Notes: a model not told the origin generated them from the sequence alone. A stretch of DNA of 16,978 nucleotides from CAYVQU01 sp964453155 (GCA_964453155.1 CAYVQU010000114.1:1-16978); one strand, 5' to 3'; counted from the stretch's first letter, positions 6,141 through 14,188 are shown. Made by a program: numbers and translations.

Positions 6141-8303
6141 ATGGAACTCCTTGCAAACCTAAATACGCAACAACAACAAGCTGTTACGTCCGGTACTGGC
6201 CCCATTTTGGTGCTGGCTGGCCCTGGCTCCGGAAAAACACGGGTATTGACCCAACGAATTGCTTATCTAATTGGATATATGGGCGTTCGTCCGTATCATA
6301 TTTTGGCCGTAACGTTCACCAATAAAGCCGCCCGTGAGATGGAGCAGCGGGTCGCAGATTTGTTGGATCAGCAAACCCGTGGGCTTTCTTTAGGCACGTT
6401 TCATGGAATTTGTGCCCGAATGCTGCGGCGGGAAGCTCAGCACTTGCCCGTCGATTCAAATTACGTAATTTTTGATGCCGATGATCAAATTCGCGTCGTA
6501 AAACAAATCGTCAAAGATCTGAACTTGGATGACAAACGCTATCGACCAGCTGGGGTTCATGCCTCGATTTCGCGCGCCAAAAACGAATTGATCTTGCCAG
6601 ATGCGTTTCCAGTAAATACCTATCGGGATGAAGTTGTCAAACGGATCTATCAACAATATCAACAGGTGCTCGTGGCCAGTAACGCCGTGGATTTTGATGA
6701 TTTGCTCCTGTGGACGGCTTTTCTATTAGAAGATCAACCTGCTGTCCGAAAAAAATATGCCCGGCGGTATGAATATATTTTGGTAGACGAGTTCCAAGAT
6801 ACGAATATGGCCCAATATTCGCTTTTGAAGCATCTGGCTTCGTTCCATAAAAATATATTTGTGGTGGGGGATACCGATCAATCCATTTATCGCTGGCGCG
6901 GGGCCGATTATCGCAACGTCCTGCGGTTTGAAGATGATTTCCCCGAGGCCCAGGTCATTCTATTAGAGCAAAACTACCGGTCAACCCAGCAAATTCTTGA
7001 TACGGCTATGGCTATCATCGACCAAAACCCGCATCGCACGCCTAAAAAATTGTTTACGGAACGCGGGCAAGGCAATAAGGCTATTTTACAAGAAGTCTAT
7101 GATGATCAAGAACAGGCCGCAGTCGTCGTGGACACCATCGCTCGGATGACCCTCGGAAATGGGGTTCAGCCTGGTGATTTCGCGGTGATGTATCGGACCA
7201 ACGCCCAATCCCGGGTGATAGAAGAAGCCTTTTTATCCGCGAACTTACCTTATAAACTCGTGGGGGCACAACGTTTCTATGGCCGCCGCGAAGTGAAGGA
7301 TGTGGTCGCCTATCTGCGGGTGGTCCACAACCCTAAAGATGAAATTGGTCTGCTGCGGGTCATTAATACGCCCACTCGCGGCATCGGTAATAAAACTATT
7401 CTATCTTTGCGAACCCTGGCAACCCAGGTCCATATGACTCCTGGGGAGTTGCTGATTGATTTAGGGCAGGGCGATCAATCGCAATATTACGACTCGTTCA
7501 CCAAACGCGCGGCAGCCGCCCTATCCAGATTTGGAGGATTGCTGGCCTCCTGGTGCAAACGTCGGAATAGCGATCACCCTCAAAAAATAATGGACCGGAT
7601 TTTAGATGATGTCAATTATCAGGCCTATATCAACGATGGTACCGATGAAGGTAAAGATCGCTGGGACAATGTGATGGAACTTCGGCGGCTGGCCTCTGAA
7701 TATCAGGACAAAAGTTTAGATGCCTTTCTAGAAAATATAGCTCTGGTATCCGATCAAGACACCATCGATGCCAATGCGAATGTCCCCACTTTGTTGACGC
7801 TCCATGCCGCCAAAGGGCTGGAGTTCCCGATGGTTTTCATCGTCGGCTTGACGGATGGTACTTTGCCACATATCCGCTCTTTTGATGATCCCGAGGCTAT
7901 GCAGGAAGAACGCCGGTTGCTGTATGTCGGGATTACGCGGGCTAAAAATCAGCTGTATTTGCTGCATTCACTCAACCGTTACCAATATGGCTATTCAGAA
8001 CCGGCCGAACCCTCCCGGTTTTTGAGTGACATTCCCTTTGATATGCTTGCCGATGCTCATGGTGACCGGGCTGCCCGCCGCTCCCGGAAATATCAACCCG
8101 AAAAATGGGAATCGGATACCACGACAGAAAACGTAGAACAAAAATTTGACCCCGGAATGAAAGTTGAACATGGTGTCTGGGGGGGCGGTTTGGTCCTCAA
8201 CTCGAAAATTGAAGATGCTGATGAGATTGTAGATGTGTTTTTTGAAAGTGTAGGCCTTAAACGAGTGGTCGCTTCAATTGCTAAGCTAACCATAACCGAG
8301 TAA
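6141..8303 (+). CDS. pcrA: ATP-dependent DNA helicase PcrA/UvrD
   Basis: Superfamily 1A 3'-5' DNA helicase acting in repair and in removing obstacles from DNA. The 720-residue length is typical. Visible motifs in order: Walker A GPGSGKT (27-33), motif Ia region AVTFTNKAA (56-64), Walker B/motif II ILVDEFQDT, motif III GDTDQSIYRWRGA, motif IV EQNYRST, motif V LLTLHAAKGLEF, and motif VI EERRLLYVGITRAKNQL. The last 40 or so residues (VEHGVWGGG onwards) match the Tudor-like C-terminal domain of PcrA/UvrD that contacts RNA polymerase. The ATG at 6141 follows the mirrored promoter directly and there is no ribosome binding site, consistent with leaderless initiation. The gene diverges from holB, so a clamp-loader gene and a helicase gene share one control region. 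Confidence 0.95.
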   Translation: MELLANLNTQQQQAVTSGTGPILVLAGPGSGKTRVLTQRIAYLIGYMGVRPYHILAVTFTNKAAREMEQRVADLLDQQTRGLSLGTFHGICARMLRREAQHLPVDSNYVIFDADDQIRVVKQIVKDLNLDDKRYRPAGVHASISRAKNELILPDAFPVNTYRDEVVKRIYQQYQQVLVASNAVDFDDLLLWTAFLLEDQPAVRKKYARRYEYILVDEFQDTNMAQYSLLKHLASFHKNIFVVGDTDQSIYRWRGADYRNVLRFEDDFPEAQVILLEQNYRSTQQILDTAMAIIDQNPHRTPKKLFTERGQGNKAILQEVYDDQEQAAVVVDTIARMTLGNGVQPGDFAVMYRTNAQSRVIEEAFLSANLPYKLVGAQRFYGRREVKDVVAYLRVVHNPKDEIGLLRVINTPTRGIGNKTILSLRTLATQVHMTPGELLIDLGQGDQSQYYDSFTKRAAAALSRFGGLLASWCKRRNSDHPQKIMDRILDDVNYQAYINDGTDEGKDRWDNVMELRRLASEYQDKSLDAFLENIALVSDQDTIDANANVPTLLTLHAAKGLEFPMVFIVGLTDGTLPHIRSFDDPEAMQEERRLLYVGITRAKNQLYLLHSLNRYQYGYSEPAEPSRFLSDIPFDMLADAHGDRAARRSRKYQPEKWESDTTTENVEQKFDPGMKVEHGVWGGGLVLNSKIEDADEIVDVFFESVGLKRVVASIAKLTITE

Positions 8304-8339
8304 ATCCAAATCCGAATGTTCAACCCGCGTCCTTAGCGT

Positions 8340-8345
8340 TATAAT
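8340..8345 (+). promoter_or_regulatory. Perfect -10 box TATAAT before tsaE
   Basis: A consensus TATAAT stands ten bases before the tsaE ATG, with only a weak -35 candidate (TGTTCA at 17 bp) upstream. Initiation about seven bases downstream would leave a leader of roughly three bases. No ribosome binding site is present, matching the pattern at holB and pcrA. Confidence 0.45.
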
Positions 8346-8355
8346 CTTAATTATC

Positions 8356-8856
8356 ATGGCGCCGATTCTTGACAAAAACTCAATAGAAATTATCAGTCGA
8401 AACCCTGATCAATCTCGGCGGGTTGGAATGCGTTTGGGCGCTTTATTACAACCTGGAGATGTCGTCTGCTTGATCGGGGATTTAGGGGCCGGAAAAACGA
8501 CTCTCGTGCAGGGCGTAGCAGCTGGCTGGGGTTCGCTTGATCCAGTTTCGAGTCCAACATTTGTGTTGGTCAATATGTATCGGCGCACCGATCAAGAACG
8601 CCTCTACCATTTGGATGCTTACCGCCTCAGTAGCCCGGCCGAAGCGATTGATTTAGATTTGGATGATATGCTGGAGAATGGTCCCTTGCTGATTGAATGG
8701 GCCGATCGTATCGAAACTGCGTTACCGACGGGAAGGTTGCGAATTTCGCTCCAGTGGATTGATGAGAATCAACGCGATATGTTTTTCACCGCCGAGGGAG
8801 ATCGCGCCCAACAATTGCTGGATGAATTTCGGGCGGCGGTATATGGAGTGCCTTAA
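8356..8856 (+). CDS. tsaE: tRNA t6A biosynthesis ATPase TsaE
   Basis: ATPase of the TsaB-TsaD-TsaE machinery that installs N6-threonylcarbamoyladenosine at position 37 of ANN-decoding tRNAs. The 166-residue protein shows the P-loop GDLGAGKTT (41-49), the SSPTF switch segment (65-69), the YHLDAYRL motif (84-91) and IEWADRIE (113-120), all family hallmarks. It starts 52 bp after pcrA, behind a near-perfect -10 box. Its stop codon shares one base with the tsaB start (TAATG), which implies cotranscription and translational coupling. tsaD is not in the window. Confidence 0.94.
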   Translation: MAPILDKNSIEIISRNPDQSRRVGMRLGALLQPGDVVCLIGDLGAGKTTLVQGVAAGWGSLDPVSSPTFVLVNMYRRTDQERLYHLDAYRLSSPAEAIDLDLDDMLENGPLLIEWADRIETALPTGRLRISLQWIDENQRDMFFTAEGDRAQQLLDEFRAAVYGVP

Positions 8857-9524
8857 TGCTATTAGCCGTTGATACCTCGACCCGGTTTGTAGGGGTGGCC
8901 CTCTATGATGGGGCTCAAGTTTTAAGTGAAACGACCTGGTTGAGCAAAAATCACCATACAACTGAACTGGCACCGGCCGTCGCAGCCGCCCTGGCTGGCA
9001 TTGGGGCTGAATCATCCGATTTACAGGCCGTCGGGGTTGCCATCGGACCGGGTAGTTTCACCGGCCTGCGCATTGGCATGGCCGTCGCCAAAGGTCTGGC
9101 GATTAGTTTACATATCCCCATTATTGGCATTCCCACCTTAGACATATTAGCAGCAGCCCAACCCGTACAGGATGCCCGGTTAGCGGCAGTGATCGCGGCG
9201 GGTCGCCGCCGTTTGGCGATTGGTTGGTATCAGGCTGAAGACAATGGCTGGCGTTCAACCAATCAATTGGATAATTTGCTGCCGGATGAGTTTGTCAAGA
9301 AAATCCGCAAACCCACGGTAGTTTGTGGGGAGTTGAATGCCGACCTTCGCCAACGTCTAAGTCGGAAACATAAAAATGTCATTCTCGCTTCACCGGCTGC
9401 CTCCCTCAGAAGTCCAGCCTATTTGGCCGAACTGGCCTGGCAGCGTTTTAAAGCGGATGATGTTGATGAGGCCGCAATCCTAAAACCCATTTATCTTCAT
9501 CACGGCGAACCTATTCCGGGATAA
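8856..9524 (+). CDS. tsaB: tRNA t6A biosynthesis protein TsaB
   Basis: Scaffold partner that dimerises with TsaD in t6A synthesis. The 222-residue protein begins MLLAVDTSTR, the ASKHA-fold phosphate-1-like strand, and has the highly conserved GPGSFTGLRIG (64-74) followed by AKGLA, typical of TsaB. The C-terminus YLAELAWQRF and ILKPIYLH are also family-like. The start ATG overlaps the last base of tsaE, as often found for this pair. The frequent third partner rimI does not follow; only a 107-bp gap precedes the glycosylase gene. Confidence 0.93.
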   Translation: MLLAVDTSTRFVGVALYDGAQVLSETTWLSKNHHTTELAPAVAAALAGIGAESSDLQAVGVAIGPGSFTGLRIGMAVAKGLAISLHIPIIGIPTLDILAAAQPVQDARLAAVIAAGRRRLAIGWYQAEDNGWRSTNQLDNLLPDEFVKKIRKPTVVCGELNADLRQRLSRKHKNVILASPAASLRSPAYLAELAWQRFKADDVDEAAILKPIYLHHGEPIPG

Positions 9525-9631
9525 TTATGAACCCGGCATTTATTTACGTAGCGAGCGTCATCAAATTTTTCGCTTTACGTTTCATAAAACACGTCTGGTG
9601 ATAGAGTGCCCAAAGTTCCTACAGAGATCCC

Positions 9632-10258
9632 ATGACTCCTGAAGAAATTCTCAATCAAATTGCCATCGAAGTAAATGAATGTAACCGGTGCGAATTGCAC
9701 TATTCCCGTAAAAATGGGGTCGCGGGTGAAGGCCCAGCAAATGCTGAGATCATGTTTGTGGGCGAGAGCCCTGGTTTCCATGAAAATGAACAGGGTCGCC
9801 CATTTGTGGGGGCCAGTGGCCGTTATTTTGATGAGTTATTAGCGCTGAGTAGCCTTAAAAGGACCGCAGTCTTTCTGGGGAACGTGGTAAAATGTCGCCC
9901 GCCCACCAATCGTGACCCTCAGACCGAAGAGTTAGCCGCGTGCAACTTCTTTCTTGATCGTCAAATTCAGGCGATTAAACCCCGGGTCATTGTCACTTTA
10001 GGGCGTTTTTCGATGGCGAAATATTTTCCCCATGCCAAAATCAGTGAAATTCATGGGCAGCCGATGCGAGTGCGGGGCAGTCTGATTATTCCAATGTACA
10101 ACCCGGCCGCGGCCTTGCATCTGCCCTCGCTCAAAAGCACCCTCGAAACTGATTTTGCACAATTGCCAGAATTAATTACCGCGGCTGCTGATGCACCTGA
10201 ATATGCAGTTGAAACGCCAGAAGAAAAGGAGCCACCGAAGCAACTCAGTATGTTCTAA
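9632..10258 (+). CDS. Uracil-DNA glycosylase, family 4 (UDGa, Fe-S type)
   Basis: Removes uracil from DNA in base-excision repair. The 208-residue length suits the family. Four cysteines for the [4Fe-4S] cluster are at C17 and C20 (CNRC), C88 (VVKCRPP) and C104 (LAACNFF). Motif A is GESPG (44-48) followed by the typical GRPFVG (55-60), and VTLGR (121-125) is also conserved. The second active-site motif, normally HPAAxL, reads NPAAAL with N157. The C-terminal 30 residues are acidic and proline-rich and end in KQLSMF, which resembles a sliding-clamp-binding QxxxMF-type tail (inference). The ATG has a weak AGAGA upstream, and a possible extended -10 (TGATAGAGT) lies at 9599-9607. The 107-bp gap before it makes an independent promoter plausible. 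Confidence 0.92.
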   Translation: MTPEEILNQIAIEVNECNRCELHYSRKNGVAGEGPANAEIMFVGESPGFHENEQGRPFVGASGRYFDELLALSSLKRTAVFLGNVVKCRPPTNRDPQTEELAACNFFLDRQIQAIKPRVIVTLGRFSMAKYFPHAKISEIHGQPMRVRGSLIIPMYNPAAALHLPSLKSTLETDFAQLPELITAAADAPEYAVETPEEKEPPKQLSMF

Positions 10259-10287
10259 GCTCTGTGAGTTATTTTTTATAGCAGCAT

Positions 10288-10348
10288 CCCTTCGACAAGC
10301 TCAGGACAGGCCTGAGTAGACCAGTGGTTTCCTGGTCGTATCGAAGGG
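10288..10348. repeat. 61-bp cloverleaf-like palindromic repeat element
   Basis: The outer arms CCCTTCGA (10288-10295) and TCGAAGGG (10341-10348) enclose two further hairpins: CTCAGG/CCTGAG (10300-10305 and 10311-10316) and GACCAG/CTGGTC (10319-10324 and 10332-10337). The left half begins CCCTTCGACAAGCTCAGG, which I recall as a widespread dispersed palindromic sequence in many bacterial genomes. No second copy is visible here. It has no coding potential and separates the repair genes from the polysaccharide operon. Mobility is inferred from the recalled dispersal. Confidence 0.7.
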
Positions 10349-10407
10349 TGATGTTTCGTAAAATTCAACTTAACATTGCACGAGTTACCCCTCTCAATTT
10401 TCTGGTG

Positions 10408-10424
10408 TTAGAACATTCTTCTAA
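10408..10424. repeat. Small inverted repeat upstream of the sugar dehydrogenase
   Basis: TTAGAA and TTCTAA flank CATTC, ending three bases before the TGAGG ribosome binding site (10426-10430). The position would allow it to be an operator or a leader hairpin. The rest of the 177-bp gap holds the cloverleaf repeat and no promoter I can call with confidence. Confidence 0.3.
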
Positions 10425-10435
10425 TTGAGGATCCT

Positions 10436-11755
10436 ATGTCTGATATAAAAACAAATTTGCTGACCAAGCTTGACAATAAAACTGCTAAAGTCGCCGTCCT
10501 CGGTTTAGGGTATGTTGGTTTGCCCTTCGCAACGGTGTTTGCGGAAGCCGGGTTTAATATCACCGGGATTGATCCTGACGCTCGTAAAGTTGACGAGTTA
10601 AATCAGAGTCGTAGTTATATCCAAGATGTCTCCACCGCTCAGGTAGAAAAACTCGTCGCGGCTGGGAAATTGACCGCGACCACCGATTTTTCGGTCTTAG
10701 CCGATATGGATGCTGTCAGCATCTGTGTCCCGACCCCTTTGCGAAAAACGGGAGACCCTGACCTTTCTTTCATTCTGTCCGTCTCGGAAGAACTGACCAA
10801 GTATATGCACCCCGGTATGGTGGTGGTGCTGGAATCAACAACCTATCCTGGTACCACTCGTGAAATTTTACTGCCCAAATTGGGGGAGGCCAATAATTTG
10901 GTCGCGGGTGAGGATTTCTTCCTGGCTTTCTCTCCTGAGCGGGTTGACCCCGGTCGTGAGGATTGGACCACGATCAATACGCCCAAAGTCGTTGGCGGAA
11001 TCACCGAAACCTGCACCGCGGTAGCAGCGGCCTGGTATGAAGGCGCGCTCGAAACCGTGGTAGCCGTGACCTCCTCTGAAGTAGCCGAAATGGCCAAGTT
11101 GTTGGAAAACACCTTCCGCATGATCAATATTGGCCTGGTCAACGAAATGGCCATGATGTGTGATCGCCTGGACATTGATGTTTGGGAGGTGATCGACGCG
11201 GCCGGCACCAAACCTTTTGGGTTTATGAAATTTACTCCTGGTCCCGGTTTAGGTGGCCATTGTATCCCCATTGATCCGCTTTACCTTTCGTGGAAATTGA
11301 AAGCGCTGAATTACACTGCCAGATTCATCGAATTGGCCTCCGAAATTAACCTGGGGATGCCTCGCCATGTTATCGGATTGGTGCAAGATGCCCTCAATGA
11401 GCACGGCAAACCGATTAAGGGCAGCCAGGTATTGATTTTAGGGGCCGCTTATAAGCCCGATATTGATGATTTACGGGAATCCCCGGCCCTGGACGTGATC
11501 GGGCTCCTGCGACAAAAGGGAGCTGTCGTTCAATATCACGATCCGTATATCCCATTCTTTGAAGAAGATGGGGAGACTCTAGAAAGTGTTCCCAATTTGA
11601 TCGAGGCAGTAACCGCAGCAGATTGTGTTGTCATCATCACTGATCACAGTGATTACAATTATGATGAGATTGTTGCTGCCAGCCAGCTCATTGTTGATAC
11701 CCGCAATGCCCTCGGATTTGAAAGTCGCAATAATCCCAAAGTAGTCCGTTTGTAA
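10436..11755 (+). CDS. Nucleotide-sugar 6-dehydrogenase, WbpA/WecC type (UDP-GlcNAc or related)
   Basis: UDP-glucose/GDP-mannose dehydrogenase family enzyme that oxidises C6 of a nucleotide sugar to the acid using two NAD+. The 439-residue length is normal. The Rossmann motif GLGYVGLP is at 23-30, the ESTTYPGTT segment at 133-141, AKLLENTFRMINIGL with K221 and N225 in the centre, and the catalytic cysteine C276 in GGHCIPIDP. The GGHCIPIDPLYL wording favours the UDP-N-acetylhexosamine dehydrogenases (WbpA, WecC, TviB) over UDP-glucose dehydrogenase, but substrate cannot be fixed from sequence. TGAGG stands five bases before the ATG. It opens the plus-strand polysaccharide locus and is followed by a 4-epimerase gene, an arrangement like TviB-TviC of the Vi antigen pathway. 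Confidence 0.92.
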   Translation: MSDIKTNLLTKLDNKTAKVAVLGLGYVGLPFATVFAEAGFNITGIDPDARKVDELNQSRSYIQDVSTAQVEKLVAAGKLTATTDFSVLADMDAVSICVPTPLRKTGDPDLSFILSVSEELTKYMHPGMVVVLESTTYPGTTREILLPKLGEANNLVAGEDFFLAFSPERVDPGREDWTTINTPKVVGGITETCTAVAAAWYEGALETVVAVTSSEVAEMAKLLENTFRMINIGLVNEMAMMCDRLDIDVWEVIDAAGTKPFGFMKFTPGPGLGGHCIPIDPLYLSWKLKALNYTARFIELASEINLGMPRHVIGLVQDALNEHGKPIKGSQVLILGAAYKPDIDDLRESPALDVIGLLRQKGAVVQYHDPYIPFFEEDGETLESVPNLIEAVTAADCVVIITDHSDYNYDEIVAASQLIVDTRNALGFESRNNPKVVRL

Positions 11756-11765
11756 ACTGACCGGG

Positions 11766-11820
11766 GACGGAGGCCGAAAGACCGAAATGATTCTGTCGAT
11801 GGGCCTCCGTCTTCTGTTTT
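11766..11820 (+). terminator. Terminator-like hairpin between dehydrogenase and epimerase genes
   Basis: GACGGAGGCC (11766-11775) and GGCCTCCGTC (11802-11811) form a perfect ten-base stem with a 26-base loop, followed by TTCTGTTTT. It could terminate or attenuate transcription inside the operon. The 3' arm can also pair with the ribosome binding site of the next gene: CCTCCG (11804-11809) with CGGAGG (11823-11828). The long loop and interrupted T-run make it a less than ideal terminator. Confidence 0.5.
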
Positions 11821-11836
11821 CCCGGAGGGAAACCTG

Positions 11837-12823
11837 ATGTCAAAATATCTCGTAACTGGTGTGGCCGGCTTTATCGCGGCTCGGGTGGCTGAAATGCTAT
11901 TGACGGCCGGTCACGCTGTCGTGGGGATTGATAATTTAAATGAGGCGTATGACCTCCGGATGAAAACCTATCGTCTCGAAAGTCTCCGGAAATTCGAAAA
12001 CTTCGACTTTCATCAAATTGATATCAGCGAAAAAGTTATTCTCGAACCTGACACCTTAAAACTGCCCCCAGGAACTTTTGCCGGTATAGTCAACCTTGCC
12101 GCCCGCGCGGGTGTTCGGACCAGCGTCGAGAATCCCTGGGTGTATGTCGATACCAATATGACCGGTACGCTCAATCTGCTGGAATATGCTCAGCGTTACA
12201 AGGTCCCCAAATTCATCTTAGCCTCCACATCTAGCATTTATGGGGCCGATGCCCCCTTGCCTACACCCGAAACAGCGAATAGCGCCTTCCCGTTACAGGC
12301 TTATGCAGCCAGCAAAAAGGGTGCCGAGGCGATGACGCACGCTTATCATTATCTTTATGATATTGATGTGACCGTCGTTCGATTTTTCACGGTTTACGGC
12401 CCTGCCGGTCGGCCAGATATGTCCATTTTCCGCTTTATACGTTGGATTATCGAGGCTGAGCCGATTCAGCTCAATGGCGATGGGACTCAGTCGCGGGGCT
12501 TTACTTATATTGACGATATTGCCCGCGGCGTTATCCAGGCCCTCAAACCAGTCGGCTATGAGATCATTAACCTGGGTGGGCACGAAGACATCACCATGAA
12601 TGATCTGATCACCCTGATGGAGCGGCAAATTGGGAAAAAAGCGCTGGTTGAGCACCGCCCCTTTGCCAAAGCTGACATGAAAGCTAATCTGGCCGATGTC
12701 TCAAAAGCCGGTCAACTTTTGGGTTGGGAACCCAACATTGGTTTGGAAGTGGGGATCGCGCGGGCAATTGATTGGTATTATGCCAACCGAGAATGGGCCA
12801 GCCAACTGGACCTTAACGTTTAA
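11837..12823 (+). CDS. NAD-dependent nucleotide-sugar 4-epimerase (UDP-glucuronate epimerase-like)
   Basis: Extended short-chain dehydrogenase/reductase that inverts C4 of a sugar nucleotide. The 328-residue protein has the Rossmann motif TGVAGFIAA (7-15), where the third glycine of GxxGxxG is alanine, the VVGIDNLN segment (28-35) typical of UDP-glucuronate 4-epimerases, NLAARAGVR (86-94), the catalytic S132 in STSSIYG, and Y156-x3-K160. The RFFTVYGPAGRPDM segment matches the same subfamily. Paired with the dehydrogenase upstream, it likely acts on the uronic-acid product of that enzyme (UDP-GlcNAcA or UDP-GlcA to the galacto form); the exact sugar is inference. A strong ribosome binding site, GGAGGG, lies seven bases before the ATG. 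Confidence 0.9.
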   Translation: MSKYLVTGVAGFIAARVAEMLLTAGHAVVGIDNLNEAYDLRMKTYRLESLRKFENFDFHQIDISEKVILEPDTLKLPPGTFAGIVNLAARAGVRTSVENPWVYVDTNMTGTLNLLEYAQRYKVPKFILASTSSIYGADAPLPTPETANSAFPLQAYAASKKGAEAMTHAYHYLYDIDVTVVRFFTVYGPAGRPDMSIFRFIRWIIEAEPIQLNGDGTQSRGFTYIDDIARGVIQALKPVGYEIINLGGHEDITMNDLITLMERQIGKKALVEHRPFAKADMKANLADVSKAGQLLGWEPNIGLEVGIARAIDWYYANREWASQLDLNV

Positions 12824-12835
12824 ACCAGCCTTACA

Positions 12836-14188
12836 ATGTTCACCTACATTGAAAACTTATTCACCCGCTTTATTAAGAATGCCCTCATTCGGCGGATATT
12901 GCTGAACACGAGCTATTTGTTTAGCGCGACAGGCTTATCATCTGGGATGAGTTTTGTCCAGAGTATTTTGGCCGGGCGTTTATTGGGTCCGGCCTCTTTT
13001 GGTACCTTAGGTGCTCTGACTGCATTCACCTCCACGATGAACAAACTGGCCTCTTTCCGGATGCAGGAATTGGTCATCCGGTACGTGGGCCATTATCAGG
13101 AGAATGATGAGACCCAACGGGCCGCGGCAGTCTTCAAAGTGGCCGGTTTTTTAGAAGTAATCGGATCTTTGGTTGCTTTTGGATTAATCTGGTTTTTGGC
13201 CCCCGTCGGGTCTCGAATTTTTGCGCATGACCCTACCTTGGTTGATTGGTTTCGATTATACGGATTTATCGTATTAGCCAACATTATGTATGAAACCTCA
13301 ACCGGAATATTACATATTTTTGACCGTTTCAAAACTGTAGCTATTATCAACGTCTTACAATCGGCTCTGACCCTGACTTTGATTGCGATTGCATTCTTTT
13401 CATCAGCTGGTCTGACCGCGGTAGTATCCGCCTATATGGCCGGTAAGATTTTCGGCTCTTTGGGCGTAACAGGCACTGCAATCTTTCAGGCCCGGCAGGC
13501 ATGGGGGGTAAATTGGTGGCGAACGCCCATCAAGCTGTTGGCCTCTGAACTGCGGACTTTATTAACCTTCGCCTTCAGCACCAATATCAGCGGGACGGTG
13601 AGTCTCATTGCGAAGGATAGCGAAGTCTTATGGGTTTCGGCCTTTCTTGGAACCCAATCGGCCGGTTACTATAAAACCGCCATTGCGCTGTCAGGGTTAC
13701 TACAACTCCCCATTAGTCCCCTGCCGAAGGTGACTTTCCCTGAACTAACTCGCGAAATTGCCCGTAAAAATTGGCAGAATGTCCGTTATATTTTGCAGCA
13801 AGGCTCCCGCCTGGCCGCGGCTTACTCGGTTCCGGTGACGGTTGGTTTGGTCATATTTGGAAAAATCTTGATCAATCTCACTTATGGGGAAGAGTTTCTG
13901 CCCACTTATGAACCGCTGATCATTCTCCTGATTGGGTTTACGTTTACCAATATTTTTTATTGGAACCGGGTGGCTTTGTTATCCTTGGCCCGACCGATTT
14001 TCCCCACAATTGTAAATATTACCGGCATGGTGATGAAAGTCGCGCTGATATTCTTGCTGGTGCCCCAGTATGGTTATATTGCCTTTGCCCTGCTCCTCTC
14101 TGGCTATTACATTTTTACCGTCGGCCTGGCAGCTGTACGCGTATTCCTCGATTTACGTTCTCGGGGTGAGGTAGTTACTCAGGAATGA
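12836..14188 (+). CDS. Wzx-type polysaccharide flippase
   Basis: Membrane transporter of the MATE/MOP polysaccharide-export family, predicted to flip lipid-linked oligosaccharides across the cytoplasmic membrane. The 450 residues hold about 12-14 hydrophobic segments. The N-terminal region LAGRLLGPASFGTLGALTAF (about 46-65) is the usual signature of these flippases, and an aromatic, basic N-terminus precedes the first segment. The ATG follows the epimerase by 12 bp without a clear ribosome binding site, so translation may depend on coupling. Its end overlaps the next gene by ATGA. Family assignment is strong; the substrate is inferred from neighbours. No wzy polymerase gene was identified in the window. 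Confidence 0.87.
   Translation: MFTYIENLFTRFIKNALIRRILLNTSYLFSATGLSSGMSFVQSILAGRLLGPASFGTLGALTAFTSTMNKLASFRMQELVIRYVGHYQENDETQRAAAVFKVAGFLEVIGSLVAFGLIWFLAPVGSRIFAHDPTLVDWFRLYGFIVLANIMYETSTGILHIFDRFKTVAIINVLQSALTLTLIAIAFFSSAGLTAVVSAYMAGKIFGSLGVTGTAIFQARQAWGVNWWRTPIKLLASELRTLLTFAFSTNISGTVSLIAKDSEVLWVSAFLGTQSAGYYKTAIALSGLLQLPISPLPKVTFPELTREIARKNWQNVRYILQQGSRLAAAYSVPVTVGLVIFGKILINLTYGEEFLPTYEPLIILLIGFTFTNIFYWNRVALLSLARPIFPTIVNITGMVMKVALIFLLVPQYGYIAFALLLSGYYIFTVGLAAVRVFLDLRSRGEVVTQE

Noticed and set aside
6064..6156. Longer holB start at 6154-6156 adding 31 residues
   Set aside because: The added residues have no family similarity that I recognise, they are encoded by the palindromic promoter region, and the frame would overlap the pcrA start.
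10288..10348. tRNA gene, suggested by the cloverleaf shape
   Set aside because: There is no anticodon-like seven-base loop in the right arm, no T-loop GTTCRA sequence, no acceptor CCA and the arm number is wrong.
10843..11271. A 142-codon minus-strand frame inside the sugar dehydrogenase gene
   Set aside because: It lies antisense within strongly conserved coding sequence, and its composition (rich in Ser, Thr, Pro, Ala) is typical of a shadow frame.
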